Below, piece by piece: positions 15,442 through 24,413 of a stretch of 39,304 bases of DNA. Under the pieces are notes generated by a model. It had not been told where the DNA came from and did no database searches. It saw nothing but the letters and a program-made list of their open reading frames with translations. The translations under genes and the position numbers were made by a program. The stretch lies in the NCBI RefSeq assembly GCF_900111155.1, contig NZ_FOGG01000001.1, positions 325,368 through 364,671 of the forward strand. Reading direction: 5' to 3'. The DNA is from Pedobacter rhizosphaerae. Lineage in GTDB: Bacteria; Bacteroidota; Bacteroidia; Sphingobacteriales; Sphingobacteriaceae. Every line of letters starts with the position of its first letter. Within the stretch, counting starts at the first letter, position 1.

Positions 15442-15612
15442 GTTTAACACAAAGCATTAACCACAGAGAGAAAGAGGAATTACACGGAGTACACAGAGAT
15501 AGCTTCGCTATTGCTGAGCGCACACAAATAGAAGCAGAGCGCCTGCTATCTTTTATATCTTAGTGGTTATAATTAAAGAAATTCAGTGCCTTCAGTGTTT
15601 CCGTGGCTAAAA
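15442..15612 (+). repeat. Dispersed repeat copy 1 (CACAGAGA family)
   Basis: A non-coding unit beginning GTTTAAC..., with the core TTAACCACAGAGAG to ATAGCTTCGCTATTG (15457-15513) and ending CCGTGGCTAAAA. The reverse complement of the same unit, about 20 bp shorter, is at 30623-30773; the 57-bp cores differ at only about four positions. The core contains the small hairpin ATAGC-TTC-GCTAT. Confidence 0.75.
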
Positions 15613-15629
15613 AACTCAACTTGCCTTAA

Positions 15630-15668
15630 TGTTTTTTTGCACCATATAATCCATAGAAGAAAAATAAG
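15630..15668 (+). repeat. ACCAT-type short repeat, copy D
   Basis: T-rich stretch followed by GCACCATATAATCCATAGAAG and an A-rich end. Related copies are at 30447-30488, 30822-30863 and 30945-30975. The motif is itself a short near-duplication (CCATATAAT/CCATAGAAG). Confidence 0.6.
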
Positions 15669-15756
15669 TCCTCACCCGATCAAAGCCAGTAATAAGGAAA
15701 GACAAATGGAATCCTTTTCCGAAGGAGAAAGAATCAAAGGTAGTGGGTAAACCAAT

Positions 15757-15786
15757 AAAAACGGCTGGACAAGCCAACCGTTTTTT
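15757..15786 (-). terminator. Intrinsic terminator of the PfpI-like gene
   Basis: AAAAACGG (15757-15764) pairs with CCGTTTTT (15778-15785), with inner TGG/CCA or GGCT/AGCC pairing. On the minus strand the stem ends in a T-run, 34 bp after the stop of the DJ-1/PfpI gene. The symmetry would let it work in both directions. Confidence 0.8.
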
Positions 15787-15819
15787 GAGTGAATCTAGAA
15801 AGAGCGTCCAAAGCGTTGA

Positions 15820-16380
15820 TTAGGCGTGTTGCCCTTCGTGTACGCCTTCAGCAAATTCCTCCACAATTTTATCATTAAATGCAGGTAAGTCTTCAGGTGT
15901 TCGGCTGGTTACCAAACCTTGATCTACTACTACTTCCTCATCGCTCCAATCGGCACCTGCATTGATCAAATCCTGCGCAATGTTCTTAACTGAAGTCAAT
16001 TTTCTGCCCCGAACAACATCTGCATTGATTAAAGTTTGTGGCCCATGGCAGATGGCTGCAACGGGCTTACCCGCTTCAAAAAATGCCCTTACAAAGGCTA
16101 TTGCTTCATCATTTACCCTTAATTGATCGGGATTAATTACACCACCCGGTAAAACTAAACCATTGTATTCATTGGCATTGGCCTCAGCAATTGTTTTATC
16201 TACAGCTACTTCGATAGACCAATGATCATGGTTCCAGGCTTTTATTTTGCCGCTTTTAGAAGAGATTACATGAACGGTTGCTCCCTCTTCTTTTAACCTT
16301 TTTAAAGGTTCAGTCAATTCTACTTCTTCAAATCCGCTTTCTGAAAGTATTGCAATGTTGCGATTACTTAATTGTCCCAT
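15820..16380 (-). CDS. DJ-1/PfpI family protein (type 1 GATase-like fold)
   Basis: A 186-residue cytosolic protein of the PfpI/YhbO branch. The nucleophile is C111 in AAICHGPQTL, with H112 next to it and an acidic residue in SESGFEEVELTEPL (about 18-22) as in the family. The segment WNHDHWSIEVAVD is also typical. Members have been reported as proteases or as glyoxalase/deglycase-type stress proteins; the biochemical role is disputed. ATG at 16380. It ends before a clear terminator and is upstream-separated by 89 bp from the glycosyltransferase, so it is probably a single-gene unit. Confidence 0.93.
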   Translation of the reverse strand: MGQLSNRNIAILSESGFEEVELTEPLKRLKEEGATVHVISSKSGKIKAWNHDHWSIEVAVDKTIAEANANEYNGLVLPGGVINPDQLRVNDEAIAFVRAFFEAGKPVAAICHGPQTLINADVVRGRKLTSVKNIAQDLINAGADWSDEEVVVDQGLVTSRTPEDLPAFNDKIVEEFAEGVHEGQHA

Positions 16381-16440
16381 AATTTTACTGTTTTTAATAG
16401 GTATTATGGTATAGACAGCAAAAATTCAAAGATTGTTTTT

Positions 16441-16475
16441 AAAAAATGAGATTAGCAGGCTTCGGAAAACTAATC
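16441..16475 (-). terminator. Possible terminator overlapping the end of the GT2 gene
   Basis: On the minus strand GATTAG (rc of 16470-16475, including the stop codon) can pair with CTAATC (rc of 16450-16455), followed by TCATTTTTT. The stem is only six base pairs with a long loop, so this is weak. Confidence 0.4.
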
Positions 16476-17216
16476 ATTTGTCCTTCTATGCTTCACGAAG
16501 TACAATGCCAGATTACAGGCGATGATGAAGTGATTAAATAAATTGGGGATTAAACCGTAGTACTTTGTAAAGATCCTGAAGCGTTCCTTCAAGCTTTCCC
16601 GGTGTTTCTTTTTACTCATACCACCAACCAGATATTTGGCTACATAACGGTGTACATTAACAGTATTAGATGCTTTTTTAGCTGCCTTGATGATCCAGTC
16701 AATATCAGCACTGTATTTATACTGCAAATCGTAGGGAACTGTAATGCTTTTTTTGATGTAAATAGCCTGATGGCTGATACTCATTCCGTATTTAAAACTT
16801 TTCCAATCGAATTCCTCTGGCGCTTCGTGCCTTCTTTTGCCCAAACTTTCCCAGTTATCATTATACATTTCTGTTTCACCATAGTAAATGTCGGCCCAGT
16901 CTGCTGAGGCAAAAACGGCTTCAACAGTCTGGTGGTCGTATATTTCATCGCCCGAGTTCATGAAGAGAATATAATCGCCCGTGGCTAGTGCCAAACCTTT
17001 ATTCATGGCATCATAAATCCCTTTATCGGGTTCAGAAACAATTTTTGATATCTGATCCTGGTAGCGGTTTACAATTTCTAAAGTTCCATCCGTCGAGGCA
17101 CCATCAATAACAATATATTCAATCTTTTTGTAGGTTTGATTGATCACAGATTGAATGGTTCGCTCAATGTCTCGGGCGTTATTATATACAATAGTGATGA
17201 TGGATAGTTTAGGCAA
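16470..17216 (-). CDS. Glycosyltransferase family 2
   Basis: A 248-residue GT-A enzyme. It opens with LSIITIVYNNARDIERTI (about 4-21), then YIVIDGASTDGTLEIV (nucleotide-binding acidic motif) and YILFMNSGDEIYD, where the DXD-like metal site is SGDE. This is the small cytosolic WcaA/WcaE-like type used in surface polysaccharide synthesis. The C-terminal 50 residues are basic and end in a hydrophobic segment (LFNHFIIACNLALYFV), possibly membrane associated. The start is a TTG at 17216: no ATG exists between it and the upstream in-frame stop, and the protein begins at the expected point. It lies 91 bp after the GT4 gene, same strand. Confidence 0.9.
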   Translation of the reverse strand: MPKLSIITIVYNNARDIERTIQSVINQTYKKIEYIVIDGASTDGTLEIVNRYQDQISKIVSEPDKGIYDAMNKGLALATGDYILFMNSGDEIYDHQTVEAVFASADWADIYYGETEMYNDNWESLGKRRHEAPEEFDWKSFKYGMSISHQAIYIKKSITVPYDLQYKYSADIDWIIKAAKKASNTVNVHRYVAKYLVGGMSKKKHRESLKERFRIFTKYYGLIPNLFNHFIIACNLALYFVKHRRTND

Positions 17217-17307
17217 GTTGCTGTTGTTTTTGATTCGCTATAAAAATAACAAAGATTGAGGTTTTTTTTATTTTCGGCAAATAAAATGAAATGCGCGAAG
17301 CTTTGAT

Positions 17308-18588
17308 TTACTTAGGCTGTAAATCAATCAAAGTTTCATACAAATGAATGTGTTCGGCAGCAATTACCTCTTCCGAGAAATCAGATAAAATAGAAAACCT
17401 GGCCGCTTTTTGAATTTCTTCCTTATTCGGACGGTGGTATAACCATTCAATGCCATTAGCCAAATCAGTTGCGTTTTTGTATTCTGCCAGGTAGCCATTT
17501 TGCATGTGTTTCACCATGTCTGGAATTCCACCGGTAGTAAACGCAATTACGGGCGTGGCACAAGAAAGACTCTCCATTACGGTATTGGGGAGGTTATCTT
17601 CCAGTGAAGGCGTAATAAATGCATCTGCTGCAGAATAGCACTTGGCTAAATGACCGTCCTTATTAATTGTCCCTAAAAAGGTGGTTTTGAAAGGAAAGGA
17701 AGGAAGCTCCGCATTGTCTTTGTTTCCAAATATAACCAGCTCTATGTCTTCTTTTTTTATCCCAACTCGCCGTGATAAAATCTCTAAAGCTTCAACGAGG
17801 TAAGGGGTTCCCTTATGCTTGTCGTTTTTGGAGGGCATAAAGCCACTCATTAAAACAAACTTATTGGGATCTATTTTAAGTATTTTTTTGGCTTCAGATT
17901 TTACATATGGTTTGAAAATCTGCGTTTCTATCGTATTTGGAATAACAGTTGTTTTTCGGGTACCCAATAAACTGCTAAATTTTACCGATTGTGCCATCCA
18001 ATTACTGGGCGCTACAATATGAAAGTTAAGTTCGGTGTATGCTTTCTGCTTACGGAGCCAGATTTTATGAGAAATATCATTTTTACCACTTAATTTCAAA
18101 ATCGGGCAGTTTCCACATTGCTGATGGAAGTGTTCGCAGCCATAGCGCACATGACAGCCACCTGTAAAGGCATTGCTATCGTGAAAGGTCCAAACTACAG
18201 GTTTTTCCAGTTCGTCCAGCTGTGCTAAAAACTTCGGATTCAAAAAGCCATGGTTTACCCAGTGGAGGTGGATAATATCTGCATTTTTAACATCGGGGTG
18301 ATTGATTACCGATCGGCCATACCATTGCAGGCTAAAGGGTGTTTTTACCGATTTGCTCAGCCATTTGGAAAAATATCGCTCGGCTAAAATGTTGTAAACG
18401 GCTTTTGCCTTTTGGAATGGCGTTTTACTGAACGTATCAATTTTAGGATTTTGGCCAAACTTGTAATACACCAAAACTTTGGAGTCGATACCAGAAGCTT
18501 TGAGTGCATCGCTCAAGCGTAAACAAGCACGGCCAGCGCCGCCATTGCCATCGTATGTATTTAAGTGTACAACTTTCAAATCTTTCAA
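17308..18588 (-). CDS. Glycosyltransferase family 4
   Basis: A 426-residue GT-B enzyme. The N-terminal motif HLNTYDGNGGAGRACLRL is the donor/acceptor glycine loop of GT4; HLHWVNHGFL and the cysteine-rich CEHFHQQCGNCPIL follow, both typical of the colanic-acid-type WcaC-like branch. The C-terminal donor site is ITPSLEDNLPNTVMESLSC then ATPVIAFTTGG. No signal peptide. The start is TTG at 18588 (a second TTG is 9 bp inside); no ATG is available in frame. With the GT2 downstream it forms a two-gene glycan unit; the sugar and acceptor cannot be read from the sequence. Confidence 0.9.
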   Translation of the reverse strand: MKDLKVVHLNTYDGNGGAGRACLRLSDALKASGIDSKVLVYYKFGQNPKIDTFSKTPFQKAKAVYNILAERYFSKWLSKSVKTPFSLQWYGRSVINHPDVKNADIIHLHWVNHGFLNPKFLAQLDELEKPVVWTFHDSNAFTGGCHVRYGCEHFHQQCGNCPILKLSGKNDISHKIWLRKQKAYTELNFHIVAPSNWMAQSVKFSSLLGTRKTTVIPNTIETQIFKPYVKSEAKKILKIDPNKFVLMSGFMPSKNDKHKGTPYLVEALEILSRRVGIKKEDIELVIFGNKDNAELPSFPFKTTFLGTINKDGHLAKCYSAADAFITPSLEDNLPNTVMESLSCATPVIAFTTGGIPDMVKHMQNGYLAEYKNATDLANGIEWLYHRPNKEEIQKAARFSILSDFSEEVIAAEHIHLYETLIDLQPK

Positions 18589-18664
18589 AAATACATTTTA
18601 TTGTTTACGATTATAAAAACTGTTGCGTATTTTCAACTTTCCAAACATCCTTATACGCTTACTT

Positions 18665-21600
18665 ATGATCAAATCTATCTTGAAAACGCTAAAAGTAGCA
18701 GTCCTTTTGATTCCTGCTTATACTTTTGCTCAAAATCAGACTTATTTTGCTGCATATCCAGCTTTAACGCCCGATGCACAAACTATAGTATTCAGTTATG
18801 ATGGCGATATCTGGAAAATTCCGGTAAGGGGAGGTTTGGCCGTGCGTATAACCGCCATGCAGGGAGAGGAAATTAATCCGAAAGTTTCTCCCGACGGTAA
18901 GTGGCTGGCTTTTTCTTCTAATCAGTTTGGTAATCAGGATGTGTATATCATGCCTATGGCTGGTGGAGATATCAAGCAGCTTACCTTTAATGATGCTGCC
19001 GACGAGGTAGACAACTGGGCTTGGGATTCTAAAACCATCTATTTCACTTCATCGCGATATAACTCTTTTTCCAGCTACAAGGTGAGTGTTAATGGGGGTA
19101 CCGCCACCCGTCTGTTCGAAAATTATTTCAATACCACTCATCACATTGCCGAAGCACCAGACGGACAATTGTTTTTTAACGACACCTGGGAAAGCTACCG
19201 TTTTGCTAATCGTAAGCATTATAAAGGAGCTTATAATCCGGATATTCAATCGTATAACCCTAAAACAAAAAGCTATAAGCGTTATACAGATTACATTGGT
19301 AAAGATTTTTGGACTACGGTAGATCAAAAAGGGAATGTATATTTTGTTTCTGATGAAGGAAATGAAGAGTATAACCTTTACACCATAAGCAACGGCAAAA
19401 AAACAGCATTAACCAAGTTTGACAGTTCTATTAAGCGTCCATTTGTAGCGGCTAATGGTTCAACAGTTGTGTTCGAAAAGGATTATCAGTTATACACCTA
19501 TGATGTAGTGGGTAAGAAGACCGAAAAGGTCAATATTTCTTCGAGTAGAAACCAGGTATTGAGCAAAGAGCAAGAATATGACGTGCGTGGAAATATCTCT
19601 AATTTTGATGCCGCACTTGATGGTAAAAAGATTGCTTTCATCTCCAGGGGTGAACTTTTTGTAAGTGATGCTGATGGTAAATTCGTACGTAAGATTACCC
19701 ATACCGGCGAAAGAGCGATGGAGTGTAAATGGCTGGCCGATAATAAAACCATCTTGTTTAGTCAAACGGCAAACGGATATCAAAATTGGTTTACCATTAC
19801 TGGCGATGGTAAGGGTACAGCTAAACAGATTACAAAGGATAAGGCCAACAATAGGGATATCACTTTTAATAAAGCCAAAACGCTCGCCGTTTATTTAAGT
19901 GGCAGAAATGAACTTCGGTTAATGGATTTAAAAACGCTCGATAGCAAAACCATTGTTACGGATGAGTTTTGGGCCATACAAAATGCTTCTCCAAGCTTTT
20001 CGCCCAATGATGAGTATGTATTGTTTACGGCTTACAGAAATTTTGAGCAGGATATCCTGGTCCATCATATTAAAGACAATAAAACCATCAACTTAACCAA
20101 TACCGGAGTTACCGAAACTAATCCGGCATGGTCGCCTGATGGGAAATACATCTTCTTTACCAGTGCAAGAACTAAGCCTTCTTATCCAACGGGAATGTCC
20201 GAAGCGCATATCTATAGCATGGCGCTGAACAATTACGACGAGCCTTACCGTTCTGATAAGTTTGATGAACTTTTTAAAGAAAACAAGCCAGAGCCAAAAG
20301 AGGTGAAGCCCGGTGTAAACCCTCCAAAAGATAGTAAGAAAACAATCGATACGGCAAAGAAAAAGGCTGAAACCAAGCCTACAGTTAAACCGGCAAATGT
20401 GATTAAGATTAATACCCAAGATATTCTCGACCGCATAGCCTTAGTTGGTCCTGCATTTGGAGGCCAGTATGGCACAGATGCCTTTGCCAAGGGCGATAAA
20501 ACCTATTTGTTTTACAGTTCCAACCATGAAGGCGGTGCACCGGGAGTTTACCGTACCACACTAGAGCCTTTTGAAAACAGAAAAACAGAGAAAGTGGCAG
20601 ACGGAGGTGGTTATCACATTATTCAGAGTGGAGACAAGTATTTTATACTCATTAACGGGGTAATTAATAAATATAATATTGATGCGAATAAAGCGGATAG
20701 GATAGACCATAACTACAGGTTTACCCGAAACCTTAATGCAGAGTTTAATCAGATGTTTTATGAAACCTGGGTGGGGCTTGATGAGAATTTTTACGATGAG
20801 AAGTTTCATGGTGTAGATTGGGAAAAAATGAAAACCCGTTACGCCGCTTATCTGCCCTATGTGAACAACCGCAACGATTTAAGGATTTTACTCAATGATA
20901 TGTTGGGCGAATTAAATTCTTCGCACATGGGTTTCAATAGCAACGGTCCTGAAGAGCGTAAAAACCTCAATTATATTACCAATGAAACAGGAATTGTGTT
21001 TTCAAACGATAATCCCTTTAAGGTAGAACGTATTGTGGCGAAGAGCAACGCAGCGGCAACGGGAATTAATATTGCAAAAGGCGATGTCTTGAAAGCTGTA
21101 AACGGAATCGAAGTGGATGAAAAGATAGATAGGGATTATTATTTCAGTAAGCCATCACTGGATAAGGAAATGACCTTAACTTTTAATCGAAATGGTAAGG
21201 AGGTTGTTGCTAATGTACACCCTGAAAGTTCGGGAACACTGAGGACCAATCTCTACGATGAATGGATCACTAAAAACCGTCAAAATGTAAATAAATGGGG
21301 GAATAACCGGATTGCTTATTCTTACATGAAAAATATGGGCGGTGGTGAACTGGAGCGTTTCTTACTGGATATGATGGAGCAGGAGGAAAATAAAGAAGCC
21401 ATTATTTTGGATCTTCGTTACAATACTGGTGGTAATGTTCATGATGATGTGCTTAAATTCCTTTCACAGCGCCCTTACCTGCAATGGAAATACAGAGGCG
21501 GTAAGTTGGCACCACAAAGTAATTTTGGACCGGCAGCGAAGCCAATTGTGCTGTTAATTAATGAGCAATCTTTAAGCGATGCAGAAATGACTGCCGCAGG

Positions 21601-21859
21601 CTTTAAACAATTGAAGCTGGGGAAGATTATCGGGACAGAAACCTACCGTTGGATTATCTTTACATCAGGAAAAGGCCTGGTTGATGGTTCTTCATATCGC
21701 TTACCATCTTGGGGATGTTATACCATGGATGGACAAAACATAGAAAAAGAGGGCGTTAAGCCAGATATTTATGTGAAAAATACTTTCGAAGACCGCCTGG
21801 CAGATAAAGATCCTCAATTGGAAAAAGCAGTAGCGGAGATATTGAAGGATTTGAAGTAA
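18665..21859 (+). CDS. Tricorn-like S41 family protease, secreted
   Basis: A 1064-residue protein starting MIKSILKTLKVAVLL with a signal peptide cleaved after about AYTFA-Q. The ATG at 18665 is preferred over a TTG 42 bp upstream because it begins the signal peptide properly. Residues about 30-330 and 330-540 are PD40/WD40-like beta-propeller repeats (KVSPDGKWLAFSS, AWSPDGKYIFFTS). A Lys/Pro-rich linker follows (about 538-578), then the tricorn core with SSHMG (H about 757), a PDZ domain (about 770-860) and the catalytic SLSDAE segment (S971). The organisation is that of archaeal tricorn and its bacterial homologues, which degrade peptides; here it should act in the periplasm. It is divergent from the GT4 gene. 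Confidence 0.94.
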   Translation: MIKSILKTLKVAVLLIPAYTFAQNQTYFAAYPALTPDAQTIVFSYDGDIWKIPVRGGLAVRITAMQGEEINPKVSPDGKWLAFSSNQFGNQDVYIMPMAGGDIKQLTFNDAADEVDNWAWDSKTIYFTSSRYNSFSSYKVSVNGGTATRLFENYFNTTHHIAEAPDGQLFFNDTWESYRFANRKHYKGAYNPDIQSYNPKTKSYKRYTDYIGKDFWTTVDQKGNVYFVSDEGNEEYNLYTISNGKKTALTKFDSSIKRPFVAANGSTVVFEKDYQLYTYDVVGKKTEKVNISSSRNQVLSKEQEYDVRGNISNFDAALDGKKIAFISRGELFVSDADGKFVRKITHTGERAMECKWLADNKTILFSQTANGYQNWFTITGDGKGTAKQITKDKANNRDITFNKAKTLAVYLSGRNELRLMDLKTLDSKTIVTDEFWAIQNASPSFSPNDEYVLFTAYRNFEQDILVHHIKDNKTINLTNTGVTETNPAWSPDGKYIFFTSARTKPSYPTGMSEAHIYSMALNNYDEPYRSDKFDELFKENKPEPKEVKPGVNPPKDSKKTIDTAKKKAETKPTVKPANVIKINTQDILDRIALVGPAFGGQYGTDAFAKGDKTYLFYSSNHEGGAPGVYRTTLEPFENRKTEKVADGGGYHIIQSGDKYFILINGVINKYNIDANKADRIDHNYRFTRNLNAEFNQMFYETWVGLDENFYDEKFHGVDWEKMKTRYAAYLPYVNNRNDLRILLNDMLGELNSSHMGFNSNGPEERKNLNYITNETGIVFSNDNPFKVERIVAKSNAAATGINIAKGDVLKAVNGIEVDEKIDRDYYFSKPSLDKEMTLTFNRNGKEVVANVHPESSGTLRTNLYDEWITKNRQNVNKWGNNRIAYSYMKNMGGGELERFLLDMMEQEENKEAIILDLRYNTGGNVHDDVLKFLSQRPYLQWKYRGGKLAPQSNFGPAAKPIVLLINEQSLSDAEMTAAGFKQLKLGKIIGTETYRWIIFTSGKGLVDGSSYRLPSWGCYTMDGQNIEKEGVKPDIYVKNTFEDRLADKDPQLEKAVAEILKDLK

Positions 21860-21874
21860 AATTTGGTACTGTTT

Positions 21875-22080
21875 AATTGTTTAATCGTCCAATCGCTTAA
21901 TTGTTTGCCAGTTTACCAGTTAGTCAGTTAAACAATTAACCGACTAACCGGCTCACCAATTAAACAATTCCTCAGTTAAGCAGTTTGCCAGTTAAACAAT
22001 TAAACAGTTAACCAACTAAGCAGCTCACCAGTTAACCGGCTCACCAATTAAACAATCAACCAGTTTATCAATTAAACAAA
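21875..22080. repeat. Degenerate CAGTTAA/CAATTAAA repeat tract
   Basis: About 200 bp built almost entirely from 9-11 bp words: CCAGTTAAC, CAATTAAACAAT, CGGCTCACC and variants. It fills the gap between the tricorn gene and the methyltransferase. The reverse complement of the same vocabulary is at 1-200 and a shorter tract is at 12605-12664. It is not a fixed-period tandem array, because word order varies. Confidence 0.75.
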
Positions 22081-22117
22081 CTTTTTCCGTTTCTTTGGTG
22101 CTTTGAAATTTTAGTTC

Positions 22118-22864
22118 ATGGCAAATTTATTAACCGACAGGGCTTTTTGGGTAAATTATTGGGAAAGTAAAAAGGGATTGGCTGTTCAGTTGCCGTCAAA
22201 TTACCTTTTTCATCCCCAGTTGGCGGATATCATTTCCAGAGATAAAGTTAAAACCGCTATAGAATTGGGCGGTTTCCCAGGGTATTATGCGGTATTCTTA
22301 AAAAAGTACTTCGACCTGGATGTTACCCTGCTCGATTACTTTGTTCATCCGCCTGTGGTAAATGAGCTTTTAGAAAAAAATGGTTTAACAGAAAAAGACA
22401 TTCATATCGTTGAAACTGATCTTTTTAATTATCAGCCAGAGCAAACTTACGATTTGGTGCTCAGCTGTGGCCTGATAGAGCATTTTAATGATACCGCTGA
22501 TATTATTAACCGTCATATCGCTTTTGTTAAACCTGGTGGTACGTTATTTATCACTTTGCCTAACTTTAAGGCCGTTAACGGTTGGTTTCAAAAGAATTTC
22601 GATAAAGAAAACTACGACAAGCATAATATCGACAGCATGAATCCCACCTTGCTTAAAAGCATTTGTGAAAAAGCTGGTTTAAAAGAGGTAAAGTCGGGTT
22701 ATTTTGGTCGTTTCAGTGTATGGCTGGAAAATGAAGACCAAAAATCTGCTGGTGTTCGTTTATTTAAGAAGCTGGTTTGGCTAAGCGGTAAAATATTTAC
22801 CAAGATTATTCCTTTCGAGAGCAAAAGTTTATCACCTTATATTATCTTAGAGGCAAGAAAATAA
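22118..22864 (+). CDS. Class I SAM-dependent methyltransferase
   Basis: A 248-residue Rossmann-fold methyltransferase. Motif I is AIELGGFPGYYAVFL (about 47-61), motif II ends in VTLLDYF (acidic residue binding the ribose), and the post-motif DLVLSCGLIEHFND marks the UbiE/Methyltransf_11-type. The C-terminal part includes a basic amphipathic segment (KLVWLSGKIFTKIIPFESK). No substrate can be named; the VHPPVVNELLEKNG and LITLPNFKAVNGW segments are like those of glycan- or lipid-linked enzymes. It begins right after the repeat tract and is followed after 9 bp by the rhomboid gene, suggesting cotranscription. Confidence 0.88.
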   Translation: MANLLTDRAFWVNYWESKKGLAVQLPSNYLFHPQLADIISRDKVKTAIELGGFPGYYAVFLKKYFDLDVTLLDYFVHPPVVNELLEKNGLTEKDIHIVETDLFNYQPEQTYDLVLSCGLIEHFNDTADIINRHIAFVKPGGTLFITLPNFKAVNGWFQKNFDKENYDKHNIDSMNPTLLKSICEKAGLKEVKSGYFGRFSVWLENEDQKSAGVRLFKKLVWLSGKIFTKIIPFESKSLSPYIILEARK

Positions 22865-22873
22865 TTGCGCTCT

Positions 22874-24406
22874 ATGTCTGTAAGCTGGGGATATTCACCT
22901 AAAACCGAAAAATACATTCCTTTGGCAGGGTTTCCTGCAGATCAATACCTTATAGTGGCTCAGCAAGCCATTAAGAATCTAGGCTGGAGTTTGAGCCATC
23001 TTTCTGAAAGCGGACTGATTGCTTATACCAAAATTTCATTTCAATCTTATAGCGAGGAGATTTCGGTAAGGATTCACGGTGATTTTGCTGTGGTAAAAAG
23101 CGAATGTGTGGGGATTCAAATGCTTTTTAACGATTATGGAAAGAACGAAGCGAATTTAGCAAAGTTTTTCCATGAGTTTGAGTATGTAGAATTTCATCTA
23201 AAGGAAATTTGGGAAGACAGGTTGACTGTATTTCATCAACAGATTGCCGATCAGGATAAAAACTACTTTGAAAAGGCACCTCTGGCCACAAAAGATAAGA
23301 TCAGGAATGTTTTGTACCTCTTTTTTCCGCAAAAAGGATATACCGTTACACCAATTCTGGTGCTGTTAAACACATTCTACTTCATCATCACATTTTTAAT
23401 CTCAGCATACTTAATGCGCAATTTTATCCTTACCCAAGGCAATGCAGTCGATTATGGCTCCATTCAGCAGGAAGCAAAAAAGTTGGCTTTGGGTTTAGGG
23501 GTAAATCATCGCAACATGGTGTTGGATGGACAATACTGGCGTTTAATTAGTTATCAGTTTATACATGCTTCCATTAGTCATATTTTCTTTAATATGTATG
23601 CCTTAGTATATCTGGGTTTAATGATTGAGAATAAGCTGGGATGGAAGAAGTTTCTCTTCATATATCTGCTAAGTGGCGTTTGTGGCGGATTGGTTAGCCT
23701 TACTTTTCATCAGGAAACCATTATGATGGGCGCATCGGGAGCAATTATGGGTTTATACGGAGCTTTTATTGCTTTGCTGGTTAATAAATCTTACGAGAAA
23801 AATGCCACTAAAGCGCTCCTCATCAGTACCTTATTTGTTTCTGCGTTAGTCCTTATTAACGGAACTATGGGGAAAAGAGTGGATAATGCGGCCCATGTTG
23901 GAGGTTTTATCTCTGGTTTCTTACTTTGCTACATTTTAACTTTTACCATGGAGAAAACCCTAGCCTTAAAAAGCTGGGCCCGCTATGCTGCGGCATCCTT
24001 ACTCTTTCTGTTGTTTTTTTCTGGAATGATCTATTTTAGTCCAAAATATCAAACAGAACTTTATCAGGAACTTAGTGCTAAGTTTAATACCAATTTAGAA
24101 GGATTAAATGGCATAATGCGTCTGAGAGTCTCGCTGCCTAAAGACGTAAAGTTGAATGCCATTAAAACTGATGGAATCGGTCCCACGGAAAAGAACCTCG
24201 AACTGGCTAAACAGATGGAAGAGCTAAAGCTAAAATCAGAAGATGCGTCATCGCGTGATAGACAAGTGAAGTTGGCTAGAGCTGCCCACCAGGCAGTTAT
24301 GCTGATGTATAGAGATATTAAGTCTGATAGTACCTATCGCTATAGCAAACGAACGTCTAAAGCGATAGGTAAGATCTTTGAAATTATGTATTCAGAAGAA
24401 AAATAA
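22874..24406 (+). CDS. Rhomboid family intramembrane serine protease
   Basis: A 510-residue membrane protein. ATG at 22874; an in-frame TTG 9 bp upstream overlaps nothing useful. Residues 1-150 are soluble and unlike known rhomboid domains. A hydrophobic segment at about 160-185 is followed by the rhomboid core: YWRLISYQFIHASISHIFFN (H231, H236, N240), the catalytic serine in MGASGAIMGLYG (S288) and the catalytic histidine in DNAAHVGGFISGF (H341). The last 115 residues are charged and helical. The catalytic dyad is intact, so it should cut transmembrane substrates in the bilayer. It ends 7 bp before the convergent fucosidase stop. Confidence 0.92.
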   Translation: MSVSWGYSPKTEKYIPLAGFPADQYLIVAQQAIKNLGWSLSHLSESGLIAYTKISFQSYSEEISVRIHGDFAVVKSECVGIQMLFNDYGKNEANLAKFFHEFEYVEFHLKEIWEDRLTVFHQQIADQDKNYFEKAPLATKDKIRNVLYLFFPQKGYTVTPILVLLNTFYFIITFLISAYLMRNFILTQGNAVDYGSIQQEAKKLALGLGVNHRNMVLDGQYWRLISYQFIHASISHIFFNMYALVYLGLMIENKLGWKKFLFIYLLSGVCGGLVSLTFHQETIMMGASGAIMGLYGAFIALLVNKSYEKNATKALLISTLFVSALVLINGTMGKRVDNAAHVGGFISGFLLCYILTFTMEKTLALKSWARYAAASLLFLLFFSGMIYFSPKYQTELYQELSAKFNTNLEGLNGIMRLRVSLPKDVKLNAIKTDGIGPTEKNLELAKQMEELKLKSEDASSRDRQVKLARAAHQAVMLMYRDIKSDSTYRYSKRTSKAIGKIFEIMYSEEK

Positions 24407-24413
24407 TCGTGGA

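Larger units (their letters stand above)
14956..15819. other. Gene-free 864-bp repeat-rich region
   Basis: No credible coding frame is present. From left to right it holds a nested inverted-repeat element (14998-15188), a CCCCTCC-type hairpin (15227-15254), a hairpin with CTGTCCT/AGGACAG arms (15337-15390), a 171-bp dispersed repeat (15442-15612), an ACCAT-type short repeat (15630-15668) and a terminator (15757-15786). It looks like a stacking site for Bacteroidota intergenic repeats. Confidence 0.75.

Noticed and set aside
14956..15819. Hidden gene or remnant pseudogene in the 864-bp gap
   Set aside because: All three frames on both strands are broken by stops, and the content is fully accounted for by hairpins and repeats.
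19049..20490. Several antisense open frames inside the tricorn gene
   Set aside because: They are shadows of a strong, full-length coding frame with clear domain structure; no independent start or composition supports them.
21875..22080. Possible CRISPR or fixed minisatellite
   Set aside because: Words recur in variable order without a constant unit or spacer length.
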